A stretch of 21,002 nucleotides of DNA from DAIDJM01 sp964250215 (GTDB lineage: Bacteria > Pseudomonadota > Alphaproteobacteria > Acetobacterales > Acetobacteraceae): the NCBI GenBank assembly GCA_964250215.1, contig CAXUEX010000037.1:1-21002 (forward strand). The letters run 5' to 3'. Shown in pieces: positions 1-7,756 of the stretch (the first letter of the stretch is position 1; every line of letters begins with the position of its first letter). Under the pieces are notes generated by a model. It ran no database searches. It worked only from the letters and a program-made list of their open reading frames with translations, and had not been told where the DNA came from. Position numbers and translations under genes: made by a program.

Positions 1-2
1 AA

Positions 3-59
3 CGGGCACTCGCCGCCTTCCACGAGGCGCCCGCGCCGCAGGCCCAGCCCCCGCCCTGA
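3..59 (+). CDS. 3' end of an unidentified CDS (partial)
   Basis: An open frame enters from the left edge and ends in TGA at 57-59. Only 18 codons are visible; the tail is Ala/Pro/Gln-rich and ends APQAQPPP. This fits the disordered C-terminus of a high-GC bacterial protein, but the piece is too short to identify. It is transcribed in the same direction as the RidA-family gene that starts 76 bp later. The reading frame is an inference from codon composition alone. Confidence 0.3.
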   Translation, partial: RALAAFHEAPAPQAQPPP

Positions 60-135
60 TGCACCGCCGCACCCGGCCCCTTGCCAATGCGCAAAGCCGC
101 GTGCGAACCACCCTCGCCAACCCCGAGGGAACACG

Positions 136-603
136 ATGGCCGGACGCATCGAGGCAAAGCTCGCCGAACTCGGCATAACTTTGCCCCAAGCCGGCCCGCC
201 CGTCGCCACCTATGTGCCGTTCGTGATTTCCGGCAACCAGGCCACCATCTCCGGTCAGTTGCCGATGGAGAACGGAAAGCTCGCGCAAACCGGCAAGCTC
301 GGCGCCGGCGTGAGCATCGAGCAAGGCCAGCGCGCCGCGCGGCAATCCCTGCTGAACGTTCTCGCGCATCTCCGCGCCGCCTGCGATCTCGATCTCGATC
401 GAGTGATCCGCGTCGTGCGTCTCGGCGGCTTCATCGCCTGCACCCAGGATTTCACCGACCACGCGAAGATCATGAACGGCGCCTCCGATCTCGCCGTGCA
501 GATCTTCGGCGATGCCGGCCGCCACGCCCGCGCCACCATCGGCGTCCCCTCCCTGCCGCTCGACGCGTCGGTCGAAGTGGAAGGGCTCTTCGAAATCCGG
601 TGA
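136..603 (+). CDS. RidA/YjgF family protein (Rid-like enamine/imine deaminase fold)
   Basis: The 155-residue product resembles the YjgF/YER057c/UK114 superfamily, in the longer 150-residue subclass. Family features visible are the hydrophobic strand YVPFVISGNQATISGQLP (about 26-43), the helix with QAARQSLLNVLAHL-like spacing (about 65-79), the VVRLGGFIACTQDF segment (about 92-105) and the C-terminal RATIGVPSLPLDASVEVEG strand. Archetypal RidA proteins hydrolyse reactive 2-aminoacrylate and other imines to ketoacids in the cytoplasm. This subclass often lacks the catalytic arginine context, so activity is not assured. The ATG at 136 has AGGGA (GAGGGAACACG) at suitable spacing. The next gene, a secreted ester hydrolase, starts 7 bp after the stop, so the two are probably co-transcribed. 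Confidence 0.85.
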   Translation: MAGRIEAKLAELGITLPQAGPPVATYVPFVISGNQATISGQLPMENGKLAQTGKLGAGVSIEQGQRAARQSLLNVLAHLRAACDLDLDRVIRVVRLGGFIACTQDFTDHAKIMNGASDLAVQIFGDAGRHARATIGVPSLPLDASVEVEGLFEIR

Positions 604-610
604 GGACATC

Positions 611-2515
611 ATGAAACTTCGCGCCGCCCTGCTGCTGTTCCCGCTGCTCGCCGCCGCCGCGCCGCTCGGCAGCGAAATCCCCGAGCATTTCAACAATCCC
701 GAAACCAGCTTCGATCACGTCCGCCAGGATGTCATGGTCCCGATGCGCGATGGCGTGAAGCTGCACACCGTGATCCTGATCCCCAAAGGCGCCACCCACG
801 TGCCCATCCTGTTCACCCGCACGCCCTACAGCGCCAACGAACTCACCACGCTCGGCAACAGCGCGCATCTCAACATGCAGCTCGACGGCTACGACAACAA
901 TGACGTCCCGGATCTGGTCCGCACCTATATCCGCGTCGTGCAGGACGTTCGCGGCAAATACGGCTCCGAGGGCGAATACCTGATGAACCGCCCACCCGCC
1001 GGCCCGCTCAACCATTCCGGCATCGACGAATCCACCGACACCTACGACACGATCGACTGGCTCGTGAAACACCTCAAGCAGAGCAACGGCCGCGTCGGCA
1101 CCATCGGCATTTCCTACGATGGCTGGACCACGCTGATGAGCCTCATCCACCCCCACCCGGCGCTGAAAGTGGCGGTGCCGATGAACTCCATGGTGGATGG
1201 CTGGATCGGCGACGATTGGTTCCACCGCGGCGCCTTCCGCGTCCTCGGCACCGTCGATTACGTCTATGAACAGGAGGCCACGCGCGACAGCAGCAAAAAG
1301 TGGTGGATCGACCATTACGATGATTACGACACGCTGCTCGCCGCCGGCAACGCCGACAACCTCGCCCGCAGCCACGGCCTGGAACAGCTCGGCTTCTGGA
1401 ACAAGCTCGAACAGCACCCCGCCTACGATCAATTCTGGCAGGCGCAAGCCGTGGACAAGCTGCTGGCGAAGGAACCGCTCACCGTGCCCATGCTGCTGGT
1501 GCACAGCCTGTGGGACCAGGAAGACATCTACGGCAACATCGCGGTCTACAAGGCGCTGAAACCGAAGGACACCGACAACAGCAAAGTGTTCCTAGCCATG
1601 GGCCCCTGGCACCACGGCGGCGAGCTCGGCCCGGGCAGTTCGCTCAGCACGGTGCCGTTCAACAGCGACACCGGCCGCTACTTCCGCACCAAGATCCTGG
1701 CGCCGTTCCTCGACCACTATCTGAAGGACGACGCGCCGCCGCTGAAACTAGCGCCGGTAACGGCGTTCGAAACCGGCACCAACCACTGGCAACGCCTCAC
1801 CGCCTGGCCCTCCGGTTGCCCCAGCAACTGCAAGATCGAAACCAAGCCGCTCCACCTGCTGCCCGGCGGCGCCGCCGCGCTCGATCGCACGGCACCCGAA
1901 GGCACCATTTCCGGCACCTACGTCTCCGACCCCGCCAAGCCCGTGCCCTTCATCCAGCGCCCCATCCACCTGCTCGCCGACGGCGAAGGCATAACCTGGA
2001 GAGACTGGCTTTCCAGCGACCAGCGCGAGGCCTCCACCCGCCCCGACGTGCTCACCTTCACCACCGACCGGCTGACGCAGAAGGTGAAGATCGCCGGCGA
2101 GCCCGTGGCCAACATCGTCGCCAGCACCACCGGCACCGATGGCGATTTCGTGGTGAAGCTCATCGACGTCTTCCCCGACGAGGTGCCGCAAACCCCCGCG
2201 CTTGGCGGCTATCAGCTCATGGTCTCGGCCGACATATTGCGCGGCCGTTACAGGCAGGCCTATGACAAGCCCAGCCCGATCCCGCCCAACCAGAACCAGA
2301 CGTACCGCTTCGCGCTGCCCACGGTGAACCACGTCTTCCTGCCCGGCCACCGCATCATGGTGCAGGTGCAATCGAGCTGGTTCCCGCTCTACGACCGCAA
2401 CCCGCAATCCTATGTGGACAATATCTTCACCGCCAAACCGGAAGCCTACAAAGCCGCCACGATAAAGCTTTCCAGCGCCAGCGCCGTGGAACTGCCGGTG
2501 GTCTCCGGACCCTGA
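611..2515 (+). CDS. Secreted alpha-amino acid ester hydrolase (CocE/NonD, X-Pro dipeptidyl-peptidase S15-like)
   Basis: The 634-residue product starts with a signal peptide (MKLRAALLLFPLLAAAAPLG), so it is probably periplasmic. The alpha/beta-hydrolase core shows the nucleophile motif GISYDG (Ser168), the acid in WDQED (Asp302) and the base in GPWHHGGE (about His335). The rest follows the CocE/NonD plan: a cap segment MVDGWIGDDWFHRGAFR (194-210) and a C-terminal jelly-roll with VVKLIDV and QSSWFPLYDRNPQ. Glu304 and Asp305 after the catalytic Asp, with acidic residues in the cap, match the acidic cluster that gives alpha-amino acid ester hydrolases of Acetobacter and Xanthomonas their preference for alpha-amino acyl esters, including beta-lactam side chains. 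Family identity is secure; substrate is inferred from resemblance recalled from memory. An in-frame ATG at 512 lies inside the upstream gene. The ATG at 611 follows GAGGACATC and begins at the signal peptide. The stop overlaps the next start (TGATG). Confidence 0.9.
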   Translation: MKLRAALLLFPLLAAAAPLGSEIPEHFNNPETSFDHVRQDVMVPMRDGVKLHTVILIPKGATHVPILFTRTPYSANELTTLGNSAHLNMQLDGYDNNDVPDLVRTYIRVVQDVRGKYGSEGEYLMNRPPAGPLNHSGIDESTDTYDTIDWLVKHLKQSNGRVGTIGISYDGWTTLMSLIHPHPALKVAVPMNSMVDGWIGDDWFHRGAFRVLGTVDYVYEQEATRDSSKKWWIDHYDDYDTLLAAGNADNLARSHGLEQLGFWNKLEQHPAYDQFWQAQAVDKLLAKEPLTVPMLLVHSLWDQEDIYGNIAVYKALKPKDTDNSKVFLAMGPWHHGGELGPGSSLSTVPFNSDTGRYFRTKILAPFLDHYLKDDAPPLKLAPVTAFETGTNHWQRLTAWPSGCPSNCKIETKPLHLLPGGAAALDRTAPEGTISGTYVSDPAKPVPFIQRPIHLLADGEGITWRDWLSSDQREASTRPDVLTFTTDRLTQKVKIAGEPVANIVASTTGTDGDFVVKLIDVFPDEVPQTPALGGYQLMVSADILRGRYRQAYDKPSPIPPNQNQTYRFALPTVNHVFLPGHRIMVQVQSSWFPLYDRNPQSYVDNIFTAKPEAYKAATIKLSSASAVELPVVSGP

Positions 2516-3333
2516 TGGACCGCACCGCCAAGCTTCTGGCGGGGCTGGATCCCGCCGGCGGCCTTGGGCTCGAGATTGGCGCGCTGACCAAACCCGTTCT
2601 GCGCCGGCCGCGGCACCGGGTGCTGTATGCCGATCACGCCGACACCGAAACGCTGCGCGCAAAATACGCCGGCGATGCGAATGTGTCGCAAGCCGATATC
2701 CTGCCCGTGGACGTGGTGTGGAACCCCGGCACGCCGCTGCACCAAGCCGTCGGCGGCAAATGCTTCGATCACGTGGTTGCCTCGCACGTGATCGAACACG
2801 CGCCGAACCTGGTGGCATGGCTCGATGAAATCCGCGCCGTGCTGCGCCCGTTCGGCTCGCTCCGGCTCGCCATCCCCGATAAGCGCTACTGCTTCGATTT
2901 CCTGCGGCCCGAAACAGGATTGGCCGATGTGCTGGAAAGCCATCTGTTGCAACGCACGCGGCCGGCCGCGCAAGACATCCTGGAATTCTGGGGCTATCAC
3001 CGCAACGTGCCGGCCGATGCGGCCTGGCGCGGCGAATACCCGGCCGACCGATCGTTCCACGTGTTCGAAATGCCGGCCGCATTGCAGCGCTGCCGCGAGA
3101 GCGCGGACGGCACCGCGTATCACGACGTGCACTGCTGGGTGTTCACGCCACAAAGTTTCGCGACCATCATGGAGGGACTTGGCGAGTTGGGTCTGCTCGG
3201 CTTCGCCTGCAACGGCATCCATCGCACGGCACCCGGCGAACTTGAATTCTTCGTCCACCTGATGCGCATGGAAGAACCGGAGAAGATTGCCGGCAGTTGG
3301 CGCTGGGCCGCGTGGTCGGTCTTGCAGCCTTAA
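2515..3333 (+). CDS. Class I SAM-dependent methyltransferase
   Basis: The 272-residue protein has a Rossmann methyltransferase core. Motif I is LGLEIGAL (about 17-24), followed by the acidic strand end YADHAD (about 39-44), a motif near QADILPVDVVW (about 59-69), and FDHVVASHVIEHAPNLVAWL (about 84-103), the DxVxxSHVLEH signature of SAM methyltransferases found near glycan and polysaccharide genes. PFGSLRLAIPDKRYCFD (about 114-130) is the post-core strand. The substrate cannot be read from sequence. Its ATG overlaps the stop of the ester hydrolase by one base, implying translational coupling, and the FemAB-like gene begins 22 bp after its stop. A cell-surface or small-molecule acceptor is possible but unsupported. 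Confidence 0.8.
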   Translation: MDRTAKLLAGLDPAGGLGLEIGALTKPVLRRPRHRVLYADHADTETLRAKYAGDANVSQADILPVDVVWNPGTPLHQAVGGKCFDHVVASHVIEHAPNLVAWLDEIRAVLRPFGSLRLAIPDKRYCFDFLRPETGLADVLESHLLQRTRPAAQDILEFWGYHRNVPADAAWRGEYPADRSFHVFEMPAALQRCRESADGTAYHDVHCWVFTPQSFATIMEGLGELGLLGFACNGIHRTAPGELEFFVHLMRMEEPEKIAGSWRWAAWSVLQP

Positions 3334-3355
3334 GCGCAATCCATATCTGCTCGCC

Positions 3356-4510
3356 ATGCCCGACGGAGCGCCGCCGCTTTCGCTGTCGCTGCACCGCTCG
3401 ATCCACGAGATCGCGGCCGCGGATTGGGACCGTTGTGCCGGTGGCGGCAATCCGTTCGTCACCCATGCGTTTCTCGCCGCCGTCGAGGATAGCGGCTCGG
3501 CCGGCCCGCGCACCGGATGGCTGCCGCAGCACGCGGCGCTGCGCGATGCGGCCGGCGCTTTGCTCGCCTGCGCCCCCACTTATGCAAAGTCGCACAGCTA
3601 CGGCGAATACGTGTTCGATCACGGCTGGGCGCGCGCTTATGAACAGGCGGGCGGCGATTATTATCCGAAGCTGCAAGTGGCGGTGCCGTTCAGCCCGGTG
3701 CCGGGGCCGCGCCTGCTGATCGATCCGGCTGCCGGCTTGGCGCCGGCCGTGCTGGGGCACGCGCTGGCGCAGGCCTGCACCGAGATGAAACTCAGTTCCG
3801 TTCACGTGACGTTCTGCGGCGCCGCGGAACAGGCCTCCCTGGCCCGCGGCGGCTGGCTGCCCCGGCTTGGCGTGCAGTATCACTGGCGCAACCAGGGCTA
3901 TGCGGATTTCGAGGATTTCCTGGCCGCGCTGAATTCGCGAAAACGCAAATCCATCCGGCGCGAGCGGCGGGAAGCGCAGGGCGCGGGCCTGGATTTCGTG
4001 ACGCTGCGCGGACCGGAGATTACAACGGCCGATTGGCGGGCGTTTTACCGGTTCTACGAATCCACCGTCGATCGCAAATGGGGCAGCGCGTATCTTGCCG
4101 AGGCGTTCTTTCCGATGCTGGCGGAGCGTCTAGGCGATCGCGTGGTGCTGATGCTGGCGCTGCATGGCACGCGGCCGGTGGCCGGGGCGCTGAACCTGAT
4201 GGGCGCGGAGGCGCTATACGGCCGCAACTGGGGCTGCTCGGGCGATTACCCGTTTCTGCATTTCGAGCTCTGCTATTACCGTGCGATCGATTTCGCGATC
4301 GCGCAGGGTCTGCCGCGCGTCGAGGCCGGGGCGCAGGGCGAGCACAAGATCCAGCGCGGTTACTTGCCGGCCGAAACCTACTCGGCGCACTGGATCGCGC
4401 ATCGCGGCCTGCGCCGTGCGGTGGCCGAGTTCCTGGAGCAGGAGCGCGAAGCGCGCCGGGAGGAGATGGTTGCGTTGGCAGAACTCTCGCCGTTCCGGGC
4501 AGAGACGTGA
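3356..4510 (+). CDS. FemAB/GNAT-like acyltransferase (DUF482, COG3146-type)
   Basis: The 384-residue product resembles the FemAB-like DUF482 family, predicted GNAT-fold acyltransferases common in proteobacteria. Visible hallmarks are NPFVTHAFLAAVEDSG near the N-terminus (about 31-46), SHSYGEYVFDHGWA (about 77-90), the basic run NSRKRKSIRRERR (about 192-204), FYRFYESTVDRKWG (about 229-242) and the C-terminal EAGAQGEHKIQRGYLP (about 325-340). The acyl donor and acceptor are unknown. The frame is open from an ATG at 3287, but that start lies inside the methyltransferase gene. I prefer the ATG at 3356, where the protein aligns with the family and leaves a 22-bp gap. The TGA stop forms one arm of a palindrome shared with the convergent ilvD gene. 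Confidence 0.8.
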   Translation: MPDGAPPLSLSLHRSIHEIAAADWDRCAGGGNPFVTHAFLAAVEDSGSAGPRTGWLPQHAALRDAAGALLACAPTYAKSHSYGEYVFDHGWARAYEQAGGDYYPKLQVAVPFSPVPGPRLLIDPAAGLAPAVLGHALAQACTEMKLSSVHVTFCGAAEQASLARGGWLPRLGVQYHWRNQGYADFEDFLAALNSRKRKSIRRERREAQGAGLDFVTLRGPEITTADWRAFYRFYESTVDRKWGSAYLAEAFFPMLAERLGDRVVLMLALHGTRPVAGALNLMGAEALYGRNWGCSGDYPFLHFELCYYRAIDFAIAQGLPRVEAGAQGEHKIQRGYLPAETYSAHWIAHRGLRRAVAEFLEQEREARREEMVALAELSPFRAET

Positions 4511-4538
4511 CGGCCTGCACCCGATGCCCCGGCCGTCA
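4508..4538. other. Stop-codon palindrome between convergent genes
   Basis: A perfect 8-bp inverted repeat (TGACGGCC at 4508-4515, GGCCGTCA at 4531-4538) encloses a 15-nt loop. Each arm begins with the TGA stop of one of the two converging genes, the FemAB-like gene on + and ilvD on -. No T-run follows on either strand, so it is not a canonical intrinsic terminator. It could block read-through or protect both transcript ends. Confidence 0.45.
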
Positions 4539-6245
4539 AAGATCGGCGTACGCAATCAATTCCGCGGCCGCGCCCGGGTGCGTGACGGCGCCGAGGCGGG
4601 CAGGACCCACGGCTTGGGCGAATTTCCAGACGGCGCCGCTGCCGTATTGCGTGGCGCGGGGGTGCCACGTCGCGCGGCGGGTGGCGAGTTCGGCGGGGGG
4701 CACGTGCAGATCGATCGTGCCAGCGTTGGCGTCGATGGCGATGCGGTCGCCGTTTTGGATCAGGGCGATCGGGCCGGCAGCGGCCGCTTCGGGGCCGACA
4801 TGGCCGACGCAGAAGCCGCGGGTGGCGCCGGAGAAGCGGCCGTCGGTGATGAGCGCCACCTGCTCGCCCATGCCCTGGCCGTAGATCGCGGCCGTGGTGG
4901 AGAGCATCTCGCGCATCCCGGGACCGCCTTTCGGGCCTTCGTAGCGGATCACGATCACGTCGCCGGCTTTGTAGGCACGGGCCTGGACGGCGGCGAAGGC
5001 TTCTTCCTCGCTGTCGAAACAAAGCGCCGTGCCTTGGAACCGCAAGCTGGCGAGCCCGGCCACTTTCACGATCGCGCCTTCGGGGGCGAGCGTGCCGCGC
5101 AGCCCGACCACGCCGCCGGTGGCAGAAAGCGGCGCTTGCACTTGGCGCACCACGTCCTGATCGGCGGGAAAGCGCACGCCCTCCAGATTTTCGGCGAGCG
5201 TGCGGCCTGTTACGGTCAAGCAATCGCCATGCAGCAGGCCGCCATCCAGCAGCGCGCGCAGGATCACCGGAATGCCGCCGATGCGGTGCACATCGAGTGC
5301 CACGTAGCGGCCGCCGGGCTTCAGATCCGCGATCCATGGCGTGCGGCGCATGATCTCCGCCACCTCCTCCATCGGAAACACGATCCCCGCCTCATGCGCG
5401 ATCGCCGGCAGATGCAGCGCCGCGTTCGTCGAGCCGCCGGTCGCGCCGACGATGACCGCGGCGTTTTCCAGCGCGCGGCGGGTGACGATGTCGCGGGGAC
5501 GGATACGGCGTTGCAGCAACCCCATTACCGCCTTTCCGCTGGCTTCCGCGTGTGCGTCGCGATCTTCGTAGGCGGCCGGGGCACCGGCGGAGCCGGGCAG
5601 CGCCAAGCCGATCGCCTCGCTCACCATGGCCATGGTGTTGGCGGTGAACTGGCCGCCGCAGGCGCCCGCGCCAGGGCAGGCGACGCGTTCCAGCTCGGCG
5701 AGATCGGCATCGGAGAAATTGCCGGCGGCGTGCTGGCCCACGGCTTCGAACACGTCGAGCACGGTCACGTCACGATCCCGGAACCTTCCGGGCAAGATAC
5801 TGCCGCCATAGAGGAACACGCTGGGCACGTTCAGGCGCAGCATGGCCATCATCATGCCGGGCAAGCTCTTGTCGCAGCCGGCCAGGCCCACCAGCGCATC
5901 GTAGCCGTGGCCGCGCATCGTCAGCTCCACGGAATCGGCAATCACTTCCCGGGACACGAGCGAGGCCTTCATGCCTTGGTGGCCCATGGCGATGCCGTCG
6001 GTGACGGTGATGGTGGTGAATTCGCGGGGCGTGCCGCCGGCGGCGCGCACGCCGGATTTGGCGGCCTGGGCCTGACGGGCGAGCGCGATGTTGCAGGGCG
6101 CGGCCTCGTTCCAGCAGGTGGCGACGCCGATAAAGGGGGCGGCGATCTCCTCGGCGGTGAGGCCCATGGCGTAATAATAGCTGCGATGGGGGGCGCGGCC
6201 GGGGCCCTCCGTGACGTGGCGGCTCGGGAGATCGGATTTGTTCAT
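4536..6245 (-). CDS. ilvD: Dihydroxy-acid dehydratase
   Basis: The 569-residue enzyme dehydrates 2,3-dihydroxy-isovalerate and 2,3-dihydroxy-3-methylvalerate in valine, leucine and isoleucine synthesis. Three cysteines fit the IlvD/Edd Fe-S ligand pattern: Cys51 in CWNEAAPCN, Cys124 in GCDKSLPG and Cys196 in CPGAGACGGQFTANTM. Other family signatures are VTDGIAMGHQGM (81-92), SREVIADSVE (98-107), GGSTNAALHLPAIA, and the C-terminal DGRFSGATRGFCVGHV with PEAAAGGPIAL-like spacing. The length fits the shorter IlvD class. The frame is open upstream, but the ATG at 6245 has GGAGG about 6 nt before it and gives the usual N-terminus. A related sugar-acid dehydratase is less likely given the strong IlvD motifs. 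The gene follows the GGDEF-like gene on the same strand, with a hairpin-rich gap between. Confidence 0.95.
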   Translation of the reverse strand: MNKSDLPSRHVTEGPGRAPHRSYYYAMGLTAEEIAAPFIGVATCWNEAAPCNIALARQAQAAKSGVRAAGGTPREFTTITVTDGIAMGHQGMKASLVSREVIADSVELTMRGHGYDALVGLAGCDKSLPGMMMAMLRLNVPSVFLYGGSILPGRFRDRDVTVLDVFEAVGQHAAGNFSDADLAELERVACPGAGACGGQFTANTMAMVSEAIGLALPGSAGAPAAYEDRDAHAEASGKAVMGLLQRRIRPRDIVTRRALENAAVIVGATGGSTNAALHLPAIAHEAGIVFPMEEVAEIMRRTPWIADLKPGGRYVALDVHRIGGIPVILRALLDGGLLHGDCLTVTGRTLAENLEGVRFPADQDVVRQVQAPLSATGGVVGLRGTLAPEGAIVKVAGLASLRFQGTALCFDSEEEAFAAVQARAYKAGDVIVIRYEGPKGGPGMREMLSTTAAIYGQGMGEQVALITDGRFSGATRGFCVGHVGPEAAAAGPIALIQNGDRIAIDANAGTIDLHVPPAELATRRATWHPRATQYGSGAVWKFAQAVGPARLGAVTHPGAAAELIAYADL

Positions 6246-6261
6246 GGTGCGCCTCCGGCGG

Positions 6262-6300
6262 CCAGGGGCGTTGCCCCTAAACCCACTGAGGCCGGCAGGC
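6262..6300. repeat. REP-like palindromic segment in the ilvD leader
   Basis: AGGGGC (6264-6269), loop GTT, then GCCCCT (6273-6278) form a short perfect hairpin, followed by a second GC-rich hairpin around GGCCGGCAGGCC (6291-6302). It resembles the GGGGC-loop-GCCCC intergenic palindromes I recall as common in Acetobacteraceae genomes. It sits only a few bases upstream of the ilvD Shine-Dalgarno. The repeat assignment is from memory, and no second copy was noted in this window. Confidence 0.35.
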
Positions 6301-6316
6301 CCCAAGCCTCTTCTGC

Positions 6317-6940
6317 TTATACCAGGCGGGCGGCGCTAAGCGAGCCGCAGCCGGCGGCGGCAAAGGCGATGCGGATGCAGTTGCCGCCTTCGCGCTTGGC
6401 GGCGCGGAGCGCACGCTCGGCGGCAGCGAAGAGATCGGCGACGCCCCTGCCCTGCCCCGGTGCGAGGCTGGCGACGCCGGCGGAGAGCGTGACCAGGCCC
6501 ACCGGATCACGGCCGAGATGCGGCAGCGCGAGTGCCGCGACGGCTTCCCGCAGCCGCTCCGCCACCTCACCGGCCGCGGTGGCGCCGGCGCCGGGCAGCA
6601 GCGCCACGGTGATACCGGCACCGATGCCGGCCAGCCTGTCGTTATCGTTGCGCAACTGCTCCCGCAGGCAGCACAGCACCGCCTCGCGGCACGCATCGGC
6701 GGCGACCGGACCGTGGAAATCGGCGTAGCCGACGAAGACGTCGATCTCGGCAAGCACCAGCCCCAGCGGACGATTGGCGGATTCCGCCTGCGTCCAGAGC
6801 GAGGCGGCCAGTTCGTGCTGCATACGGTCCCCGAAAGAGGTCGGTTGGGCGACGGGTTTGCCAGGGTTTGGTGAGGAAGCGCTTAAACCCGGCGGGCTAG
6901 GCAAAAGAGGGGCAGGGCTAGAGAAAGGTTGCGGGATCAC
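6317..6940 (-). CDS. Degenerate GGDEF-domain protein
   Basis: The product follows the diguanylate cyclase fold. PTSFGDRM matches the LTGLxNR opening, LVLAEIDVFVGYAD matches the DIDxFKxxND strand, and the end reads VTLSAGVASLAPG...ADLFAAAERALRAAKREGGN. The catalytic GGDEF signature is missing: its place is taken by AGIGAGITVALLP, and the ND pair is altered. It is therefore probably not an active cyclase; it may bind nucleotide or be structural. The start is uncertain. ATG 6823 would cut the domain's opening helix, while GTG 6940 and ATG 6967 keep it. ATG 6967 overlaps the divergent + gene by 12 nt, so I list GTG 6940. It is transcribed ahead of ilvD. Confidence 0.6.
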   Translation of the reverse strand: MIPQPFSSPAPLLPSPPGLSASSPNPGKPVAQPTSFGDRMQHELAASLWTQAESANRPLGLVLAEIDVFVGYADFHGPVAADACREAVLCCLREQLRNDNDRLAGIGAGITVALLPGAGATAAGEVAERLREAVAALALPHLGRDPVGLVTLSAGVASLAPGQGRGVADLFAAAERALRAAKREGGNCIRIAFAAAGCGSLSAARLV

Positions 6941-6955
6941 GCGCGAGGCCGAATA

Positions 6956-7339
6956 ATGACTACACATGTCCGGGAAGCGGCGACGGCACCTGCCCGATCG
7001 CGTTCCGCACCCAGGCATCAGGGGCTGGCGCGCATGATTTTTCGCATCTTCTCCGTGCTGGCGGCCATCCTTCTGGTGGGGGCGGTGGCGCTCGGCACGC
7101 TCACGGCCGGCGACATGACGCTGGCGCAGGGCTTGGCGCTGGCCGACCCCGATGGCTACGCGCGTTGGCAGGGGCTGCTGCAGGCACGACTGGGAATGGG
7201 CTTCTGGCATAATCTGGCGGCGCCGCTGCTGCTGCGGCCGCTGTGGCTGGTGCCGGTGATGCTGGGGCTGGTGTGCGTGGGCTGCGCGGTGAGCAGCATG
7301 GGGCCGGCGGCCGGTCAAAAGCGGCACCGGCGGAGTTAG
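6956..7339 (+). CDS. Small inner-membrane protein, function unknown
   Basis: The 127-residue protein has a basic N-terminal tail of about 26 residues, a hydrophobic segment IFRIFSVLAAILLVGAVALG (about 28-47), a polar middle with ADPDGYARWQGLLQARLGMGFWHNL, and a second hydrophobic segment with LWLVPVMLGLVCVGCAVSSMG (about 97-117). The topology suggests two transmembrane helices with the middle in the periplasm. The ATG at 6956 has GAGG 7 nt upstream; an internal ATG at 7034 sits right before the first helix and is less well supported. It is divergent from the GGDEF-like gene with almost no gap. I do not recognise a named family. Confidence 0.65.
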   Translation: MTTHVREAATAPARSRSAPRHQGLARMIFRIFSVLAAILLVGAVALGTLTAGDMTLAQGLALADPDGYARWQGLLQARLGMGFWHNLAAPLLLRPLWLVPVMLGLVCVGCAVSSMGPAAGQKRHRRS

Positions 7340-7460
7340 CGCGGTTTTCCCCTGACCCAATCGGGCCGAAACCGCTCTGACCCGGTGCTGCGGTAAGAGC
7401 GGGGTTCGGGCAACATGGCCGGCGCTTGCGCTCCGGCAACAAACCCACGAACGTCATTTC

Positions 7461-7617
7461 GTGCACGACGCCGACACGTTGCGCGAGCTTTGGGCCGGGC
7501 TGTATCCGGAGCTCAAGCGCATGGCGCGGGCACGGCTTCGCAGCAGCGGGCACCATACGCTGCTGGATCCGACGGGGCTGGTGAACGAGGCGTATCTGCG
7601 CGCCGCTGGCGACGATG
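7461..7617 (+). pseudogene. ECF sigma factor, N-terminal remnant
   Basis: From GTG 7461 the frame reads DTLRELWAGLYPELKRMARA, then a segment ending HHTLLDPTGLVNEAYLRAA, a clear match to the start of sigma region 2 in the TIGR02999-like ECF family. After about 52 residues the match ends abruptly. The rest of region 2 and the linker are absent, and the C-terminal part resumes in another frame at about 7618. An internal deletion with frameshift is the simplest reading. The frame stays open by chance to 8090, so an annotation tool may report one 209-residue hypothetical protein. Confidence 0.65.
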
Positions 7618-7740
7618 CGCAGCGTGGTGGTGGAAATGCGCTATTTCGGCGGTTTCACCGAAACCGAAATTGCAGCCGCGCTTGGCCTGACGGAGCGGAC
7701 GGTGCGGCGCGACCGGGAGCGTCAGATTCGGCACTGTGCA
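7618..7740 (+). pseudogene. ECF sigma factor, C-terminal (region 4) remnant
   Basis: In the +1 frame relative to the N-terminal piece the sequence reads VVVEMRYFGGFTETEIAAAL followed by GLTERTVRRDRER. This is the region 4 helix-turn-helix of an ECF sigma factor, which binds the -35 element. It lacks the preceding domain and has no credible start of its own. With the 7461-7617 piece it represents one sigma gene that has lost its middle. Confidence 0.6.
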
Positions 7741-7756
7741 CTGGCCGCGATGCTCG

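Noticed and set aside
470..1504. Long minus-strand open frame of 344 codons opposite the ester hydrolase
   Set aside because: Its His/Val/Ala-rich translation is a mirror of the well-supported plus-strand gene and shows no family motif.
4281..6728. 815-codon plus-strand open frame across ilvD
   Set aside because: It is the antisense shadow of ilvD and the GGDEF-like gene in high-GC DNA; the translation is low-complexity Ala/Gly/Arg/His.
7369..7411. Imperfect inverted repeat CCGAAACCGCTC / GAGCGGGGTTCGG as a terminator of the small membrane protein gene
   Set aside because: The stem has mismatches, the loop is long and no T-run follows.
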